Part shown: piece by piece, positions 33,274-43,510 of the stretch
How the letters are laid out: every line of letters starts with the position of its first letter
Position numbering within the stretch: the first letter of the stretch is position 1
Source of the DNA: Myxococcota bacterium
GTDB taxonomy: Bacteria; Myxococcota_A; UBA9160; UBA6930
Reading direction: 5' to 3'
Length of the DNA: 64,000 nucleotides
Assembly: GCA_028285625.1 (NCBI GenBank)
Contig: JANQOX010000025.1
Location: 270,461 to 334,460 of the forward strand
The notes under the pieces: model-generated
What the model was told of the DNA's origin: nothing
Seen by the model: only the letters and a program-made list of their open reading frames with translations
The model's database searches: none
Program-made: the position numbers and the translations under genes

Positions 33274-34811
33274 GCGGCGTCGGGCGGGGGCGGCAGGCGG
33301 TGCTTCTGCACCTTGCCGCTTGCGGTCCTCGGCAGGGAGCCCACCGTCACGAAGTGCTGGGGCACCTTGAAGGTCGCGAGGCGCTCGCGGCCCCAGGCGG
33401 CAAGCGACGGGCCGTCCGCGGGGGCGCCGTCGTGGGTCACGACGAACGCGCAGCCGACCTCGCCCCAGCGCGGGTCGGCCACGCCCACGACCGCCACTTC
33501 TCGCAGGGCCGGGTGCGTTTCGTAGACCTCTTCGACCTGGCGTGGGTAGACGTTCTCGCCCCCCGAGATGTACATGTCGCGCGCTCGTCCCGTGAGGGTG
33601 ACGAACCCCTCGTCGTCGCGGCTGGCGAGGTCGCCGGTGCGCAGCCAGCCCTCGCGAATGGTCTCCGCCGTGGCTTCGGGGCGCTCCCAGTACCCGAGCA
33701 TGGTGATGGGGCCCCGCACGACGATCTCGCCGGTCTCGCCTGAGGCGCATGTCTCCCACGTGTCGGGCGGCCCCTCGAGCCCGGCGGTCCGTACGATCTT
33801 GACCTCGGCGTGGATCACCGGCCGACCCACGGTTCCGGCTTTGCGCACCGCGTCGGCCGCGTCCAGACAGCACAAGATCGAGGTTTCGGTCTGCCCGAAC
33901 CCTTGCTTCAACCGGATGCCGCGTGCTTCGAAGGCGTGGATCAGGTCGACCGGAATCGCCGCGCCGGCCGTGAACAGAAAGCGCAGCTGCGAGAGGTCCC
34001 GGTCGGTCGGTGGCGCCGCCAGCCGCTCATCGAGCGCGCGGAACATCGTCGGCACGCCCCCGGCGAAGGTGATGTGCTCGCGTTCCAGCGTGTCGAGCAT
34101 CGAGTCCGGGTCGAAGTGCCGCGCGAGCACCACCGCGCCACCGCTGTAGAGCGTGGGCAGAGCCAGGATCTTCAGACCGAACGAGTGGAAGAGCGGCACG
34201 ACCACGAGGACGCGGTCCTCCTGGGTCTGGCCGAAGAAGAGCTGCGCATTGAGGCTGTTGTAGAGCGTCTTGCGATGGGGCAGCAGCGCGCCCTTGGGCG
34301 TGCCCGTGGTGCCCGACGTGTACATCAGGATCATGGGTTCTTCGCCCGAGAGCGGCAGCACGTCGGCGTGAGGTGTGGCGCTCGCAAGGGCATCCTGCAG
34401 CGGGGCTCCCGTGGCGACCACCTGCCGCGGTTCGTGGCGCGCCTGGTCCAGCGCGCGACGAGCGCCCTCGGCGAGATCGGCTTCGTGCACGAGCACCGTG
34501 GGCCGGCAGTCGTCGAGCAGGTCCGCAATCTCCGGCGGGGCCAGGCGCGTGTTGAGGGGCACGGCCACCGCGCCCAGCCGCGCAGCGCCGAACACCAGGG
34601 CCAGGTACTCGGCCCGGTTGGCGAGCAACAGCGCGACCCGGTCCCCGGGCGCTACGCCCGACGCTCGCAAGAACCCCGCGGCACGCTGGCAGAGCGCTTC
34701 GAGTTGCTCGCCGTCGAGACGGGTCTCGCCATCGACCAGGGCCTCTCGGTGGGCGCGAAGCTCGGCGCGGCGCCGAAGCCAATGGGCTGTGTTGTGGACG
34801 GCCGACCGCAT
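33270..34811 (-). CDS. AMP-forming acyl-CoA synthetase
   Basis: 513 residues, ANL superfamily enzyme activating a carboxylic acid to acyl-AMP and then acyl-CoA. Motifs in order: MYTSGTTGTPKGALLPH (P-loop), FGQTETSI, WLRTGDLASRDDEGF (ribose-binding Asp), DMYISGGENVYPRQVEE (hinge), and TASGKVQKHR with the catalytic Lys. The substrate is most likely a medium or long-chain fatty acid. It is divergent from the MaoC-like gene across 108 bases, consistent with a shared promoter region for acyl-CoA metabolism. ATG 34811 gives the normal family length. Confidence 0.92.
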   Translation of the reverse strand: MRSAVHNTAHWLRRRAELRAHREALVDGETRLDGEQLEALCQRAAGFLRASGVAPGDRVALLLANRAEYLALVFGAARLGAVAVPLNTRLAPPEIADLLDDCRPTVLVHEADLAEGARRALDQARHEPRQVVATGAPLQDALASATPHADVLPLSGEEPMILMYTSGTTGTPKGALLPHRKTLYNSLNAQLFFGQTQEDRVLVVVPLFHSFGLKILALPTLYSGGAVVLARHFDPDSMLDTLEREHITFAGGVPTMFRALDERLAAPPTDRDLSQLRFLFTAGAAIPVDLIHAFEARGIRLKQGFGQTETSILCCLDAADAVRKAGTVGRPVIHAEVKIVRTAGLEGPPDTWETCASGETGEIVVRGPITMLGYWERPEATAETIREGWLRTGDLASRDDEGFVTLTGRARDMYISGGENVYPRQVEEVYETHPALREVAVVGVADPRWGEVGCAFVVTHDGAPADGPSLAAWGRERLATFKVPQHFVTVGSLPRTASGKVQKHRLPPPPDAA

Positions 34812-34919
34812 GGGGCCGGGAACATGACCTGCCGGCCCAGGTGCCGCCAGCGGCGAACACAGGTGTCGCCGGCGGCGCGCGCGGCGGGCCGTCCTATGCT
34901 GGGGACCGGAGGACGCGCG

Positions 34920-35777
34920 ATGAACCTGCTCGGACAGCCCGCCACGGTGGGCCGCCACTGTGGCTCGAACACCTACGAGGTGACGCCCGAGGTGGCGGCG
35001 TTCTATGCCGACGCGCTCGAGGACGAGTCCGCAGCCAAGCTCGGCGTGGCGCCGCCGCTTCTCTACCACTCCGAGTGCTACAACTTTCTCGGCGAGTGGT
35101 ACCTGAAGAACCTGTTCGGCAATCTGCACGCGCGCCAGGACTGGTCCTTCTACGCGCCCATCCCGGTCGGCGCGAAGGTGCGCACGCGGAGCACCATCAT
35201 CGACCGCTACCACAAGCGCGGTCGCGACTACGTCGTGAACGAGACCGACGTGATGGCCGACAGCGGCGAGCTTCTGGTGCGGGGTCACACTCACCAGAGT
35301 TTCCTGCCGCCGAAGGACGATCAGGGCGACGGGTTCGTCGTCGACGAGAAGACCGCAGGCAAGAAGCGCCAGTCGCGGCCTCGCCCCGAGGCGCCCCAGG
35401 GCGACCCCTTTGGCGAGACGCGCAAGACGATCGATCAGCGCCGCTGCTGGATGTTCTCGGGCCCCGGTCGCAACTACCACAACGACGCCGAACAGGCGAA
35501 GAAGCTCGGCTTCCCGAACATCGTCGTGCAGGGCATGATGACGACGTGCTTCCCGGCCGAGTTGATGCTCGATCGGTTCGGTGAGGGCTTCCTTCGTGGC
35601 GGCCGCATGTCGCTGAAGCTCACGAACGTGGTCTGGGTGGACGAGACGCTGACCGCCCGCGCCTGGGAGCGCGAGCAGCACCCCGAAGGCACGGCGAACC
35701 GGGTGGTCTGCGACGTGACCGTCACCAAGGACGACGGCACCACCGTGCTGGTGGGTGAGGCCAGCGCGCTCGTCTAG
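34920..35777 (+). CDS. MaoC-like double hot-dog acyl-CoA dehydratase
   Basis: 285 residues. The N-terminal half has a hot-dog fold of the FAS1/dehydratase-N type (FYAPIPVGAKVRTRSTI). The C-terminal half has the hydratase-like segment RNYHNDAEQAKKLGFPNIVVQG with the Asp/His-type pair of MaoC enzymes altered to Asn-Asp. GRMSLKLTNVVWVDETL is the following hot-dog strand. Probable 3-hydroxyacyl or enoyl-thioester hydratase; substrate unknown. ATG 34920 has GGAGGA six bases upstream, which decides the start over the in-frame ATG 34896. It is divergent from the acyl-CoA synthetase. Confidence 0.82.
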   Translation: MNLLGQPATVGRHCGSNTYEVTPEVAAFYADALEDESAAKLGVAPPLLYHSECYNFLGEWYLKNLFGNLHARQDWSFYAPIPVGAKVRTRSTIIDRYHKRGRDYVVNETDVMADSGELLVRGHTHQSFLPPKDDQGDGFVVDEKTAGKKRQSRPRPEAPQGDPFGETRKTIDQRRCWMFSGPGRNYHNDAEQAKKLGFPNIVVQGMMTTCFPAELMLDRFGEGFLRGGRMSLKLTNVVWVDETLTARAWEREQHPEGTANRVVCDVTVTKDDGTTVLVGEASALV

Positions 35778-35789
35778 GGGCGCCATGCC

Positions 35790-36797
35790 ATGCTCGACGC
35801 CGTCGAGACCGCTGCCCGTTCTCTCGGCCTCGGTGGCCGTCGCGTTCTCGTCGCCGTGTCCGGCGGGCTCGACTCGACGGTGCTGCTCCATGCCCTGGTG
35901 GCGCTGCGCCCGCGGTTGGGCCATGACGTCTGCGTCGGCCATGTGAACCACGGCCTGCGGGTGGAGGCCGACGGCGAGCAGGCGCTGGTCGAGGGCGCGG
36001 CCCGCGCGCTGGGCGTCGTGTTCGCCTCTCGGCGGGTGGATCCCGAGGCCCTGCGTCGGGATGCGGTGAGCCGCACGCGGCCCACGCTTCAGGAGGCGGC
36101 GCGTCGCTGTCGCTACGACGCGCTCGCCGATCTGGCCAAAGAGCTCGCCGCCGATCTCGTCGCGACCGCCCATCACCTCGATGACCAGGCGGAGACGGTT
36201 CTGCTTCGGCTGCTTCGTGGCGCCGGGCCAGACGCACTCGGTGGCATTCCGGAACGGGCCGCGGGCGGTCGTGTGGTGCGCCCGCTGCTGGACGTGCCGC
36301 GCGCAGACATCGAACGTTTTGCGCGGGAGCGGGGTCTCACCTGGGTAGAGGATCCCTCGAACCGCGACCCCCGATACGCGCGTGCGCGGCTTCGGGGCGG
36401 GGGGCTCGACGCGCTGGCGTCGGAGATCAACCCGGGCTGGCTCAGGGCGGTCGGGCGGCTGGCCGAAGCGCAGAGGAGGGACGCCGAGTGGATCGAGGAG
36501 GTCGTCGGCGAGACCGTGGCCGAGTTGACGAGCGAGCAGGAGGACGGGCTTTGGATTCGCGGCGAGGCCTTCCGCGCACTGCCCGAGGCCCTGGCCCGTC
36601 GCGTGGTGCGTCATCTGCTCCGCGCCCGAGGCGCCGGTCGCGACGTCAGCCGCACGCACCTGGACCGGATGGTCTCCCTGCTGCGAGATGGGCGCCTCGG
36701 GAGCACCCTCGAGCTACCCGGGGGACTTCGGCTGATTCGCGAGCGTGCGGGTTGCCGCCTGCTGGGGCCTCCCGGTCGCGCCGCCTCCGCGTGCTAA
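35790..36797 (+). CDS. tilS: tRNA(Ile)-lysidine synthetase
   Basis: 335 residues. Adds lysine to C34 of the CAU-anticodon isoleucine tRNA so that it reads AUA. The PP-loop motif is AVSGGLDSTVLLHAL, and GHVNHGLR and ATAHHLDDQAETVLLRLLRG are the conserved N-type ATP-pyrophosphatase segments. VEDPSNRDPRYARARLR is a TilS signature. The short C-terminal domain fits bacterial short forms. First gene of the conserved run leading to lysC. It is only 12 bases after the MaoC-like gene, so both may be read together. Confidence 0.95.
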   Translation: MLDAVETAARSLGLGGRRVLVAVSGGLDSTVLLHALVALRPRLGHDVCVGHVNHGLRVEADGEQALVEGAARALGVVFASRRVDPEALRRDAVSRTRPTLQEAARRCRYDALADLAKELAADLVATAHHLDDQAETVLLRLLRGAGPDALGGIPERAAGGRVVRPLLDVPRADIERFARERGLTWVEDPSNRDPRYARARLRGGGLDALASEINPGWLRAVGRLAEAQRRDAEWIEEVVGETVAELTSEQEDGLWIRGEAFRALPEALARRVVRHLLRARGAGRDVSRTHLDRMVSLLRDGRLGSTLELPGGLRLIRERAGCRLLGPPGRAASAC

Positions 36798-36938
36798 GTT
36801 GCTTTTTGGCTTCTAGATTCTCCTCTTCAGGGGGCCCGGAAGGGCCGTTCGCCGCGCGATGCGTCGCCGGTCGAAGGGTCAGCGACGCGCCCCGCGCGCC
36901 CATGACCACACAGAGCCGCACCCGAGCCGGGCTGCGGC

Positions 36939-36960
36939 ATGCGGGGAATTCGCCCCGCAT
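36939..36960 (+). promoter_or_regulatory. Hairpin in the ftsH leader
   Basis: A perfect 8-base inverted repeat, ATGCGGGG and CCCCGCAT, has a 6-base loop (AATTCG). It ends 11 bases before the ftsH Shine-Dalgarno GGGAG (36972) and 21 bases before GTG 36982. It could affect message stability or translation; no T-run follows. Function is inference. Confidence 0.35.
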
Positions 36961-36981
36961 CAGGATGAGCCGGGAGCTCGC

Positions 36982-38895
<1,914 letters not shown>

Positions 38896-38910
38896 GGCAG
38901 GGGAGAGGGC

Positions 38911-39762
38911 ATGGCGCCGTCTGCGATCTTCCCGCGAGACCGGGTCACGATCGTAGGCGTGGTGAACGTCACGCCCGACTCGTTCTCCGACGGCGGGCGA
39001 TTCTTCGCTGGCCCGGAAGTGTGCGTGGAGGGGGTGGTGAGCGAGGCCCGGGCCCAGGTGGCGGCCGGCGCCCACGTCGTGGACGTGGGCGGGGAGTCGA
39101 CTCGTCCCGGTGCCGAGCCGGTGCCGCGCGAAGAGGAGATCGCGCGCACGCGGCCCGTGGTCGAGGCCCTCGCCAAGGATCTGGCCGTGCCGGTCTCCAT
39201 CGACACGCGCCACGCCGAGGTGGCCGACGCTGCGCTCGAGGCCGGCGCCCGGATCGTGAACGACGTCTCCGGCCTGGCGGATCCGGCCATGGCGTCGGTC
39301 GCAGCCCGCCACCAGGCCACCCTGATCGTGGGACACCTGCGCGGCGTTCCGGAGACGATGCAGGACGACGTTCGCTTCGGCGATGCCGTCGCCGATGTGG
39401 GCGACGAACTGGCGGCCTCGCTCGACCGGGCCCGCGCGGCCGGGGTGCCCGACGACGCGTTGGTGGCCGACCCTGGGATCGGCTTCGGCAAGCGGCTCGA
39501 ACACAACGCCGCCTTGCTCGCTGGCTCGGGTCAGCTGCGCGTCCGGCTGGGCGTCCCGATCCTGGTCGGGCCGTCGCGCAAGTCGTTCCTCGGAGCGCTC
39601 ACTGGAGATCCGGTCGCAGAGCGTGACCTTGCGACACACGCCGCGTGCGCGATCGCGGCGTTCGCCGGGGCCGATGCCGTGCGTGTACACGACGTGGAGG
39701 GCGCCCGGCGTGCGATGGCTGTGGCGTTGGCGCTGCGCGAAGCGGGGCAGGGCCTCGCATGA
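38911..39762 (+). CDS. folP: Dihydropteroate synthase
   Basis: 283 residues. Condenses 4-aminobenzoate with dihydropterin pyrophosphate in folate synthesis. All signatures are present: VNVTPDSFSDGG, VDVGGESTRPGAE, NDVSGL, GFGKRLEHN, GPSRKSFLG and the C-terminal VRVHDVEGA. ATG 38911 has GGGGAGAGG upstream. The stop overlaps the cdaA ATG (ATGA at 39759), a coupling seen in related genomes. The target residues of sulfonamides are as in sensitive enzymes as far as can be judged. Confidence 0.96.
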   Translation: MAPSAIFPRDRVTIVGVVNVTPDSFSDGGRFFAGPEVCVEGVVSEARAQVAAGAHVVDVGGESTRPGAEPVPREEEIARTRPVVEALAKDLAVPVSIDTRHAEVADAALEAGARIVNDVSGLADPAMASVAARHQATLIVGHLRGVPETMQDDVRFGDAVADVGDELAASLDRARAAGVPDDALVADPGIGFGKRLEHNAALLAGSGQLRVRLGVPILVGPSRKSFLGALTGDPVAERDLATHAACAIAAFAGADAVRVHDVEGARRAMAVALALREAGQGLA

Positions 39763-40727
39763 TCGAGTTCCTCGTCGACTGGTTCGCTCGGCAGTTCGCG
39801 GAGATCGCGGACTTCTTCCAGACCAACTACGACCCGATCTGGGACACCCTCGACGTCGCGGCCGTGTTCCTGGCGCTGTACTGGCTGCTGCTGCTGATTC
39901 GGGGAACCCGCGCGGTGCAGATCGTGCTGGGTCTGATCGCGCTGTCGGCGGTGCGCCTCTTCGCCGAGTTCGCCAACCTGGCGACGCTCTCCTGGATTCT
40001 CGACACCTTCCTCGCGTACGCACCGCTCATGATCGTGGTGCTGTTCCAGGCGGATATCCGCCGCGCTCTCGCACGCGTGGGTCGCGGGTTCTTCCCCCGG
40101 CTCGCGGCCCAACAGGAGACGCAGACCGTCGAGGAGATCGTGCAGAGCGCGCGCGCCCTGTCGGAGCGTCGGCTCGGCGCGCTCATCGTGCTCGAGCGGG
40201 AGACGGGGCTCGATGACCTGATCGAGATCGGCCAGTCCCTCGATGCCGCGGTTCGCAAGGAGTTGCTGGTCGCGCTCTTCCATACGACGTCGCCACTGCA
40301 CGACGGGGCCGTGGTGGTGTCCGAGGGTCGCGTCGCCCACGCGGGGTGCATCCTGCCGCTCACCCTGCGAACGGACCTGCCCGAGGGCGTCGGCACCCGC
40401 CATCGCGCGGCAGTCGGAATCACCGAAGAGAGCGATGCCGTCGTCGTCGTGGTGAGTGAGGAGACGGGCGGCATTTCGGTGGTCAACGGGGGCGCGCTCT
40501 CCCAGGACCTCGATCCGCCCGCGCTTCGGAGCTTCCTGACCGGTCTGCTCACGCGGGTGCGCACGGTCGAGGACGCGGAGGGCGAGTCGGACGAGGACGG
40601 CGACGCGAAGGAGGGCGACCCGTCCAGCGCAGACCCGGCGGCCAGCGACGGGGATGGCGACGAAGTCGATGAAGAACGGGCCGAAGACGAGACCGAGCGC
40701 ACGGCGGACGTGGTGAAGCTGCGATGA
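39759..40727 (+). CDS. cdaA: Diadenylate cyclase CdaA
   Basis: 322 residues, membrane enzyme joining two ATP into cyclic di-AMP. Three N-terminal helices are followed by the DAC domain with DGA (PLHDGAVVV) and RHR (GTRHRAAVGITEESDAV). An acidic low-complexity tail of about 55 residues (ESDEDGDAKEGD and similar) is unusual and probably disordered. It sits before ybbR and glmM, the classic c-di-AMP control cluster in which YbbR/CdaR and GlmM modulate the cyclase. Start chosen by overlap with the folP stop. Confidence 0.95.
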   Translation: MIEFLVDWFARQFAEIADFFQTNYDPIWDTLDVAAVFLALYWLLLLIRGTRAVQIVLGLIALSAVRLFAEFANLATLSWILDTFLAYAPLMIVVLFQADIRRALARVGRGFFPRLAAQQETQTVEEIVQSARALSERRLGALIVLERETGLDDLIEIGQSLDAAVRKELLVALFHTTSPLHDGAVVVSEGRVAHAGCILPLTLRTDLPEGVGTRHRAAVGITEESDAVVVVVSEETGGISVVNGGALSQDLDPPALRSFLTGLLTRVRTVEDAEGESDEDGDAKEGDPSSADPAASDGDGDEVDEERAEDETERTADVVKLR

Positions 40728-41404
40728 GCTGGCTGTTCGACAACATGCGCTATAAGGTGCTCGCCCTGCTGGTGGCGTTCATGCTGTGGGGTGTTGCCCA
40801 CAGTACGGGCAGCATCGAGCAGGGCTTCGACGTGCCGATCACCATCCACGGGGTGCCTGAGAACCTCGTCGTGACGACGCGCAGCTCCGACGCGGTGAAC
40901 ATCCGCGTGAAGGGCAGTCGGGCCGCCCTGCGCAGCCTTTCGGTCGGCAGCCTCGAGTACGAGGTCGATCTCGCGGGGGCCAAGCGCGGCCGGACCGAGT
41001 TCGAGGTGGACGTGAGCCAGCTCTTGGCGCTCCTGCCGCGGGGGGCCGACATCGTGAGCCGCTCGCCGCTCGAGCTCGACTTCACGCTGGAGCGACGGGG
41101 CACCAAGTCCGTCAAGGTCCGCCCGGACCTCGAGGGCGACCCCAGCGAGGGCTACGTGGTGGCCGGCATCCAGCTGGAGCCCTCCCGGGTCAGGATCACG
41201 GGCGCGCGCAGCGAGGTGCTACGGCTGAGCGAGGTCCTGACCGAAACGATTGATGTGACCGGCGCGGCGGCGCCGATCGAGCGCAAGGTGCGGACGTCGA
41301 TCCGCGGCCAGAACGTCTGGATCGAGGAAGAGCAGGAGATCACCGTGCGGGTGCAGGTCGAGCTCGAAGAGCCGCCCGTCGAGGCCATCGAGGAGACGGG
41401 ATGA
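40724..41404 (+). CDS. ybbR: YbbR-domain protein (CdaR-like regulator)
   Basis: 226 residues. One N-terminal helix (VLALLVAFMLWGVAH) anchors two tandem YbbR repeats in the extracytoplasmic space. The motifs are FDVPITIHGVPENLVV, VNIRVKGSRAALRSL, and then VKVRPDLEGDPSEGYVV with VRITGARSEVLRL. CdaR proteins bind and tune CdaA in Firmicutes; the same role is inferred here from gene order. ATG 40724 overlaps the cdaA stop and its own stop overlaps glmM (ATGA). Confidence 0.92.
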   Translation: MSWLFDNMRYKVLALLVAFMLWGVAHSTGSIEQGFDVPITIHGVPENLVVTTRSSDAVNIRVKGSRAALRSLSVGSLEYEVDLAGAKRGRTEFEVDVSQLLALLPRGADIVSRSPLELDFTLERRGTKSVKVRPDLEGDPSEGYVVAGIQLEPSRVRITGARSEVLRLSEVLTETIDVTGAAAPIERKVRTSIRGQNVWIEEEQEITVRVQVELEEPPVEAIEETG

Positions 41405-42768
41405 GCGGGCCCAGAAAGCTCTTCGGCACGGACGGGGTGCGAGGCACGGCCAACGTCGAGCCGATGACGGCCGAAATGGCACTCAGCCTGGGACAGGCGC
41501 TGGCACACGTGTTTCGGCGCGACCACGGCACCAACCGCATCCTGATCGGCAAGGACACGCGGCTGTCGGGCTACATGTTCGAAGACGCCCTGGCCTCGGG
41601 AATCTGCGCGATGGGCGGCAACGTGATCCAGGTGGGTCCGATGCCGACCCCCGCGCTCGCGTTTCTGACCACCGACATGCGCTGTGCGGCCGGCGCGATG
41701 ATCACCGCCAGCCACAACCCCTACCTCGACAACGGGATCAAGTTCTTCGGGGCGGACGGATTCAAGCTGCCCGACGCCGTCGAGCAGCGCCTCGAGGCCC
41801 TCGTCGATTCCGGAGAGCTCGCCGGGCTGCGCGCCGAACCCCGCGCGATCGGCAGCGCGCACCGCATCGACGACGCCACCGGTCGCTACGTCGTCTTCCT
41901 GAAGAAGACGTTCCCCCTCGACCTCAACCTCGAGGGCCTGCGCATCGTGCTCGACTGCGCGAACGGTGCCGCCTACAAGGTTGGCCCGACCGTGCTCCAG
42001 GAACTCGGCGCCGAGGTCTTTCCGATCGGGGTCGAGCCGGACGGCCGCAACATCAACGAGGGCTGCGGGGCGGTGCATCCCGAGGTGCTCCAGGAGAAGG
42101 TCCACGAGCTGCGCGCCGACGTCGGAATTGCAGTCGACGGAGATGCGGACCGCCTGATCCTGGTCTCCGACACCGCAGAGCTGGTGGACGGCGACGCGTT
42201 GCTGGCGCTCTGCGCGGCCGACCTGCAGGAGCAGGGCCGCCTGCGCGGGCGCGGCGTGGCCGCCACGGTGCTCAGCAACCTCGGCCTCGAAAAGGCGCTC
42301 GAGGAGATCGGGCTCGATCTCGTACGAACGCCCGTGGGCGATCGCTACGTCGTCGAAGAGATGCGGCGCTCGGGTCTCAACCTGGGTGGCGAACAGTCCG
42401 GTCACGTCGTGTTCCTCGACCACAACACCACCGGAGACGGGCTGCTCTCGAGCCTGCAGGTGCTGGCGATCATGAAGCGCAAGGAGCGCCCGCTCTCCGA
42501 GCTGGTGGCGGGCTTCGAGCGCTTTCCGCAGGTGATGCTCAACTTCGCGGTGGCGGAGAAACGGCCCCTCGAGTCGCTGCCTGATCTCACCAAGCGCGTG
42601 GCCGCCGTCGAGAAGGAACTCGGAAACCGCGGGCGGGTACTGATCCGCTACAGCGGGACGGAGTCGAAGGCGCGCGTGATGGTCGAGGGCGAAGACGAGG
42701 CTCACGTGCGCGATCTCGCAGACGACCTCGCCGAGACCATGCGCCGCGCGCTCGCGGGGGCTTCGTAG
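41401..42768 (+). CDS. glmM: Phosphoglucosamine mutase
   Basis: 455 residues. Interconverts glucosamine-6-phosphate and glucosamine-1-phosphate for UDP-GlcNAc, peptidoglycan and lipid A. FGTDGVRGTANV opens the protein. The phosphoserine is in ITASHNPYLDNGIKFFG (about Ser104), the metal loop is DGDADRLIL, the sugar-binding loop is GGEQSGHVV, and the phosphate loop is RYSGTESKARVM. It follows ybbR with an ATGA overlap. Its TAG shares one base with the GTG of the pdxJ-like gene. Confidence 0.97.
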   Translation: MSGPRKLFGTDGVRGTANVEPMTAEMALSLGQALAHVFRRDHGTNRILIGKDTRLSGYMFEDALASGICAMGGNVIQVGPMPTPALAFLTTDMRCAAGAMITASHNPYLDNGIKFFGADGFKLPDAVEQRLEALVDSGELAGLRAEPRAIGSAHRIDDATGRYVVFLKKTFPLDLNLEGLRIVLDCANGAAYKVGPTVLQELGAEVFPIGVEPDGRNINEGCGAVHPEVLQEKVHELRADVGIAVDGDADRLILVSDTAELVDGDALLALCAADLQEQGRLRGRGVAATVLSNLGLEKALEEIGLDLVRTPVGDRYVVEEMRRSGLNLGGEQSGHVVFLDHNTTGDGLLSSLQVLAIMKRKERPLSELVAGFERFPQVMLNFAVAEKRPLESLPDLTKRVAAVEKELGNRGRVLIRYSGTESKARVMVEGEDEAHVRDLADDLAETMRRALAGAS

Positions 42769-43475
42769 TGCGAGAGCTCAGCGTCGGGCTGGATACGCTG
42801 GCCACGCTCGCCGACCTGGCCGGCCCCGGCGGTCCGGACCTCACGGCCGCGACCACGCTGGCCGAGCTGGCGGGCGCTGCCGGCGTACGCCTCGGGGTGA
42901 CCGAAGAGGCCTCCGGGGTCGATGCGTCGACGCTCGCCAACGTTCGCCGCGCAGCGGGCCGCTTCGAACTGCGGATGGCACCCGTTCCCGAGCTGGTGAA
43001 ACTCGCCCTCGAGGCGAGGCCGGATCGCGTGTTGTTGGCCTCCGAGCCGCGGGGTGCGACCGGCCGGCCCGGCCCGCTCGATTGGCGCGCCTGGGGCGAC
43101 GCCCTGGGCAGCGTCGTGCGTTCGCTGCACGACGCGGGCATGGCAGTTTCGATCCTCGTGCCGCCCGACCCCGAGGCCGTGAAGAACGCCCACCGGGTCG
43201 AGGCCGTAGGGGTGGAGCTGTTCACCGGCCATTGGGTCGATCTTCCCGGGCGCGAGCGCGCCGCGACGCTCGAAGGGCTGGCCGAGACGGCCCATCTGGC
43301 GGCGAAGCTTCGCATGCGTGTCGCGGCTGGCGGTGGGCTCGACCTTCGGAGCATTCCCGAGCTACTGGTCGGCGTGCCCGTCGTGAGCCGGGTCGTGGTG
43401 GGGCGGGCCTTCGTCGCGCGCTCGATCCTGCTCGGTGTGGACCGCGCGGTTCGCGATCTGCGCGAGCACACCTAG
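42768..43475 (+). CDS. PdxJ-fold protein lacking PdxJ catalytic residues
   Basis: 235 residues, the length and position of pyridoxine-5'-phosphate synthase (glmM-pdxJ order). The fold is recognisable: GLDTLATLADLAGPGGPDL at the start, ELFTGHWVD near the substrate phosphate, VAAGGGLDLRSIPELL, VVGRAFVARSILLGV at the end. But the active-site positions I know from E. coli PdxJ are changed. NIDH reads GLDT, the His/Arg-rich HLREDRRHI segment reads GVTEEASGV, the Glu of NLEMA is Arg (ELRMA), and the His of NAGHGL is Gly. It may be a non-catalytic relic or have another function. GTG 42768 touches the glmM stop. Confidence 0.75.
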   Translation: MRELSVGLDTLATLADLAGPGGPDLTAATTLAELAGAAGVRLGVTEEASGVDASTLANVRRAAGRFELRMAPVPELVKLALEARPDRVLLASEPRGATGRPGPLDWRAWGDALGSVVRSLHDAGMAVSILVPPDPEAVKNAHRVEAVGVELFTGHWVDLPGRERAATLEGLAETAHLAAKLRMRVAAGGGLDLRSIPELLVGVPVVSRVVVGRAFVARSILLGVDRAVRDLREHT

Positions 43476-43510
43476 GCGTGGCCGCGGGCGGCGCGAGCTA
43501 GGCTTTCGTC

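Noticed and set aside
31126-33873. A 915-codon open frame on the minus strand opposite the spermidine-synthase-like gene
   Set aside because: Its protein is rich in His, Arg, Gln and Glu with no family motif. The plus-strand frame has membrane helices and a Rossmann domain. Long antisense frames are expected at this GC content.
33270-36659. Reading the acyl-CoA ligase as a 1129-residue protein extending into tilS
   Set aside because: The ANL family begins at about 34811. The extension is the antisense of the MaoC-like and tilS genes.
42768-43475. Annotating this gene plainly as functional pdxJ
   Set aside because: Four active-site segments are changed, so only fold-level homology is claimed.
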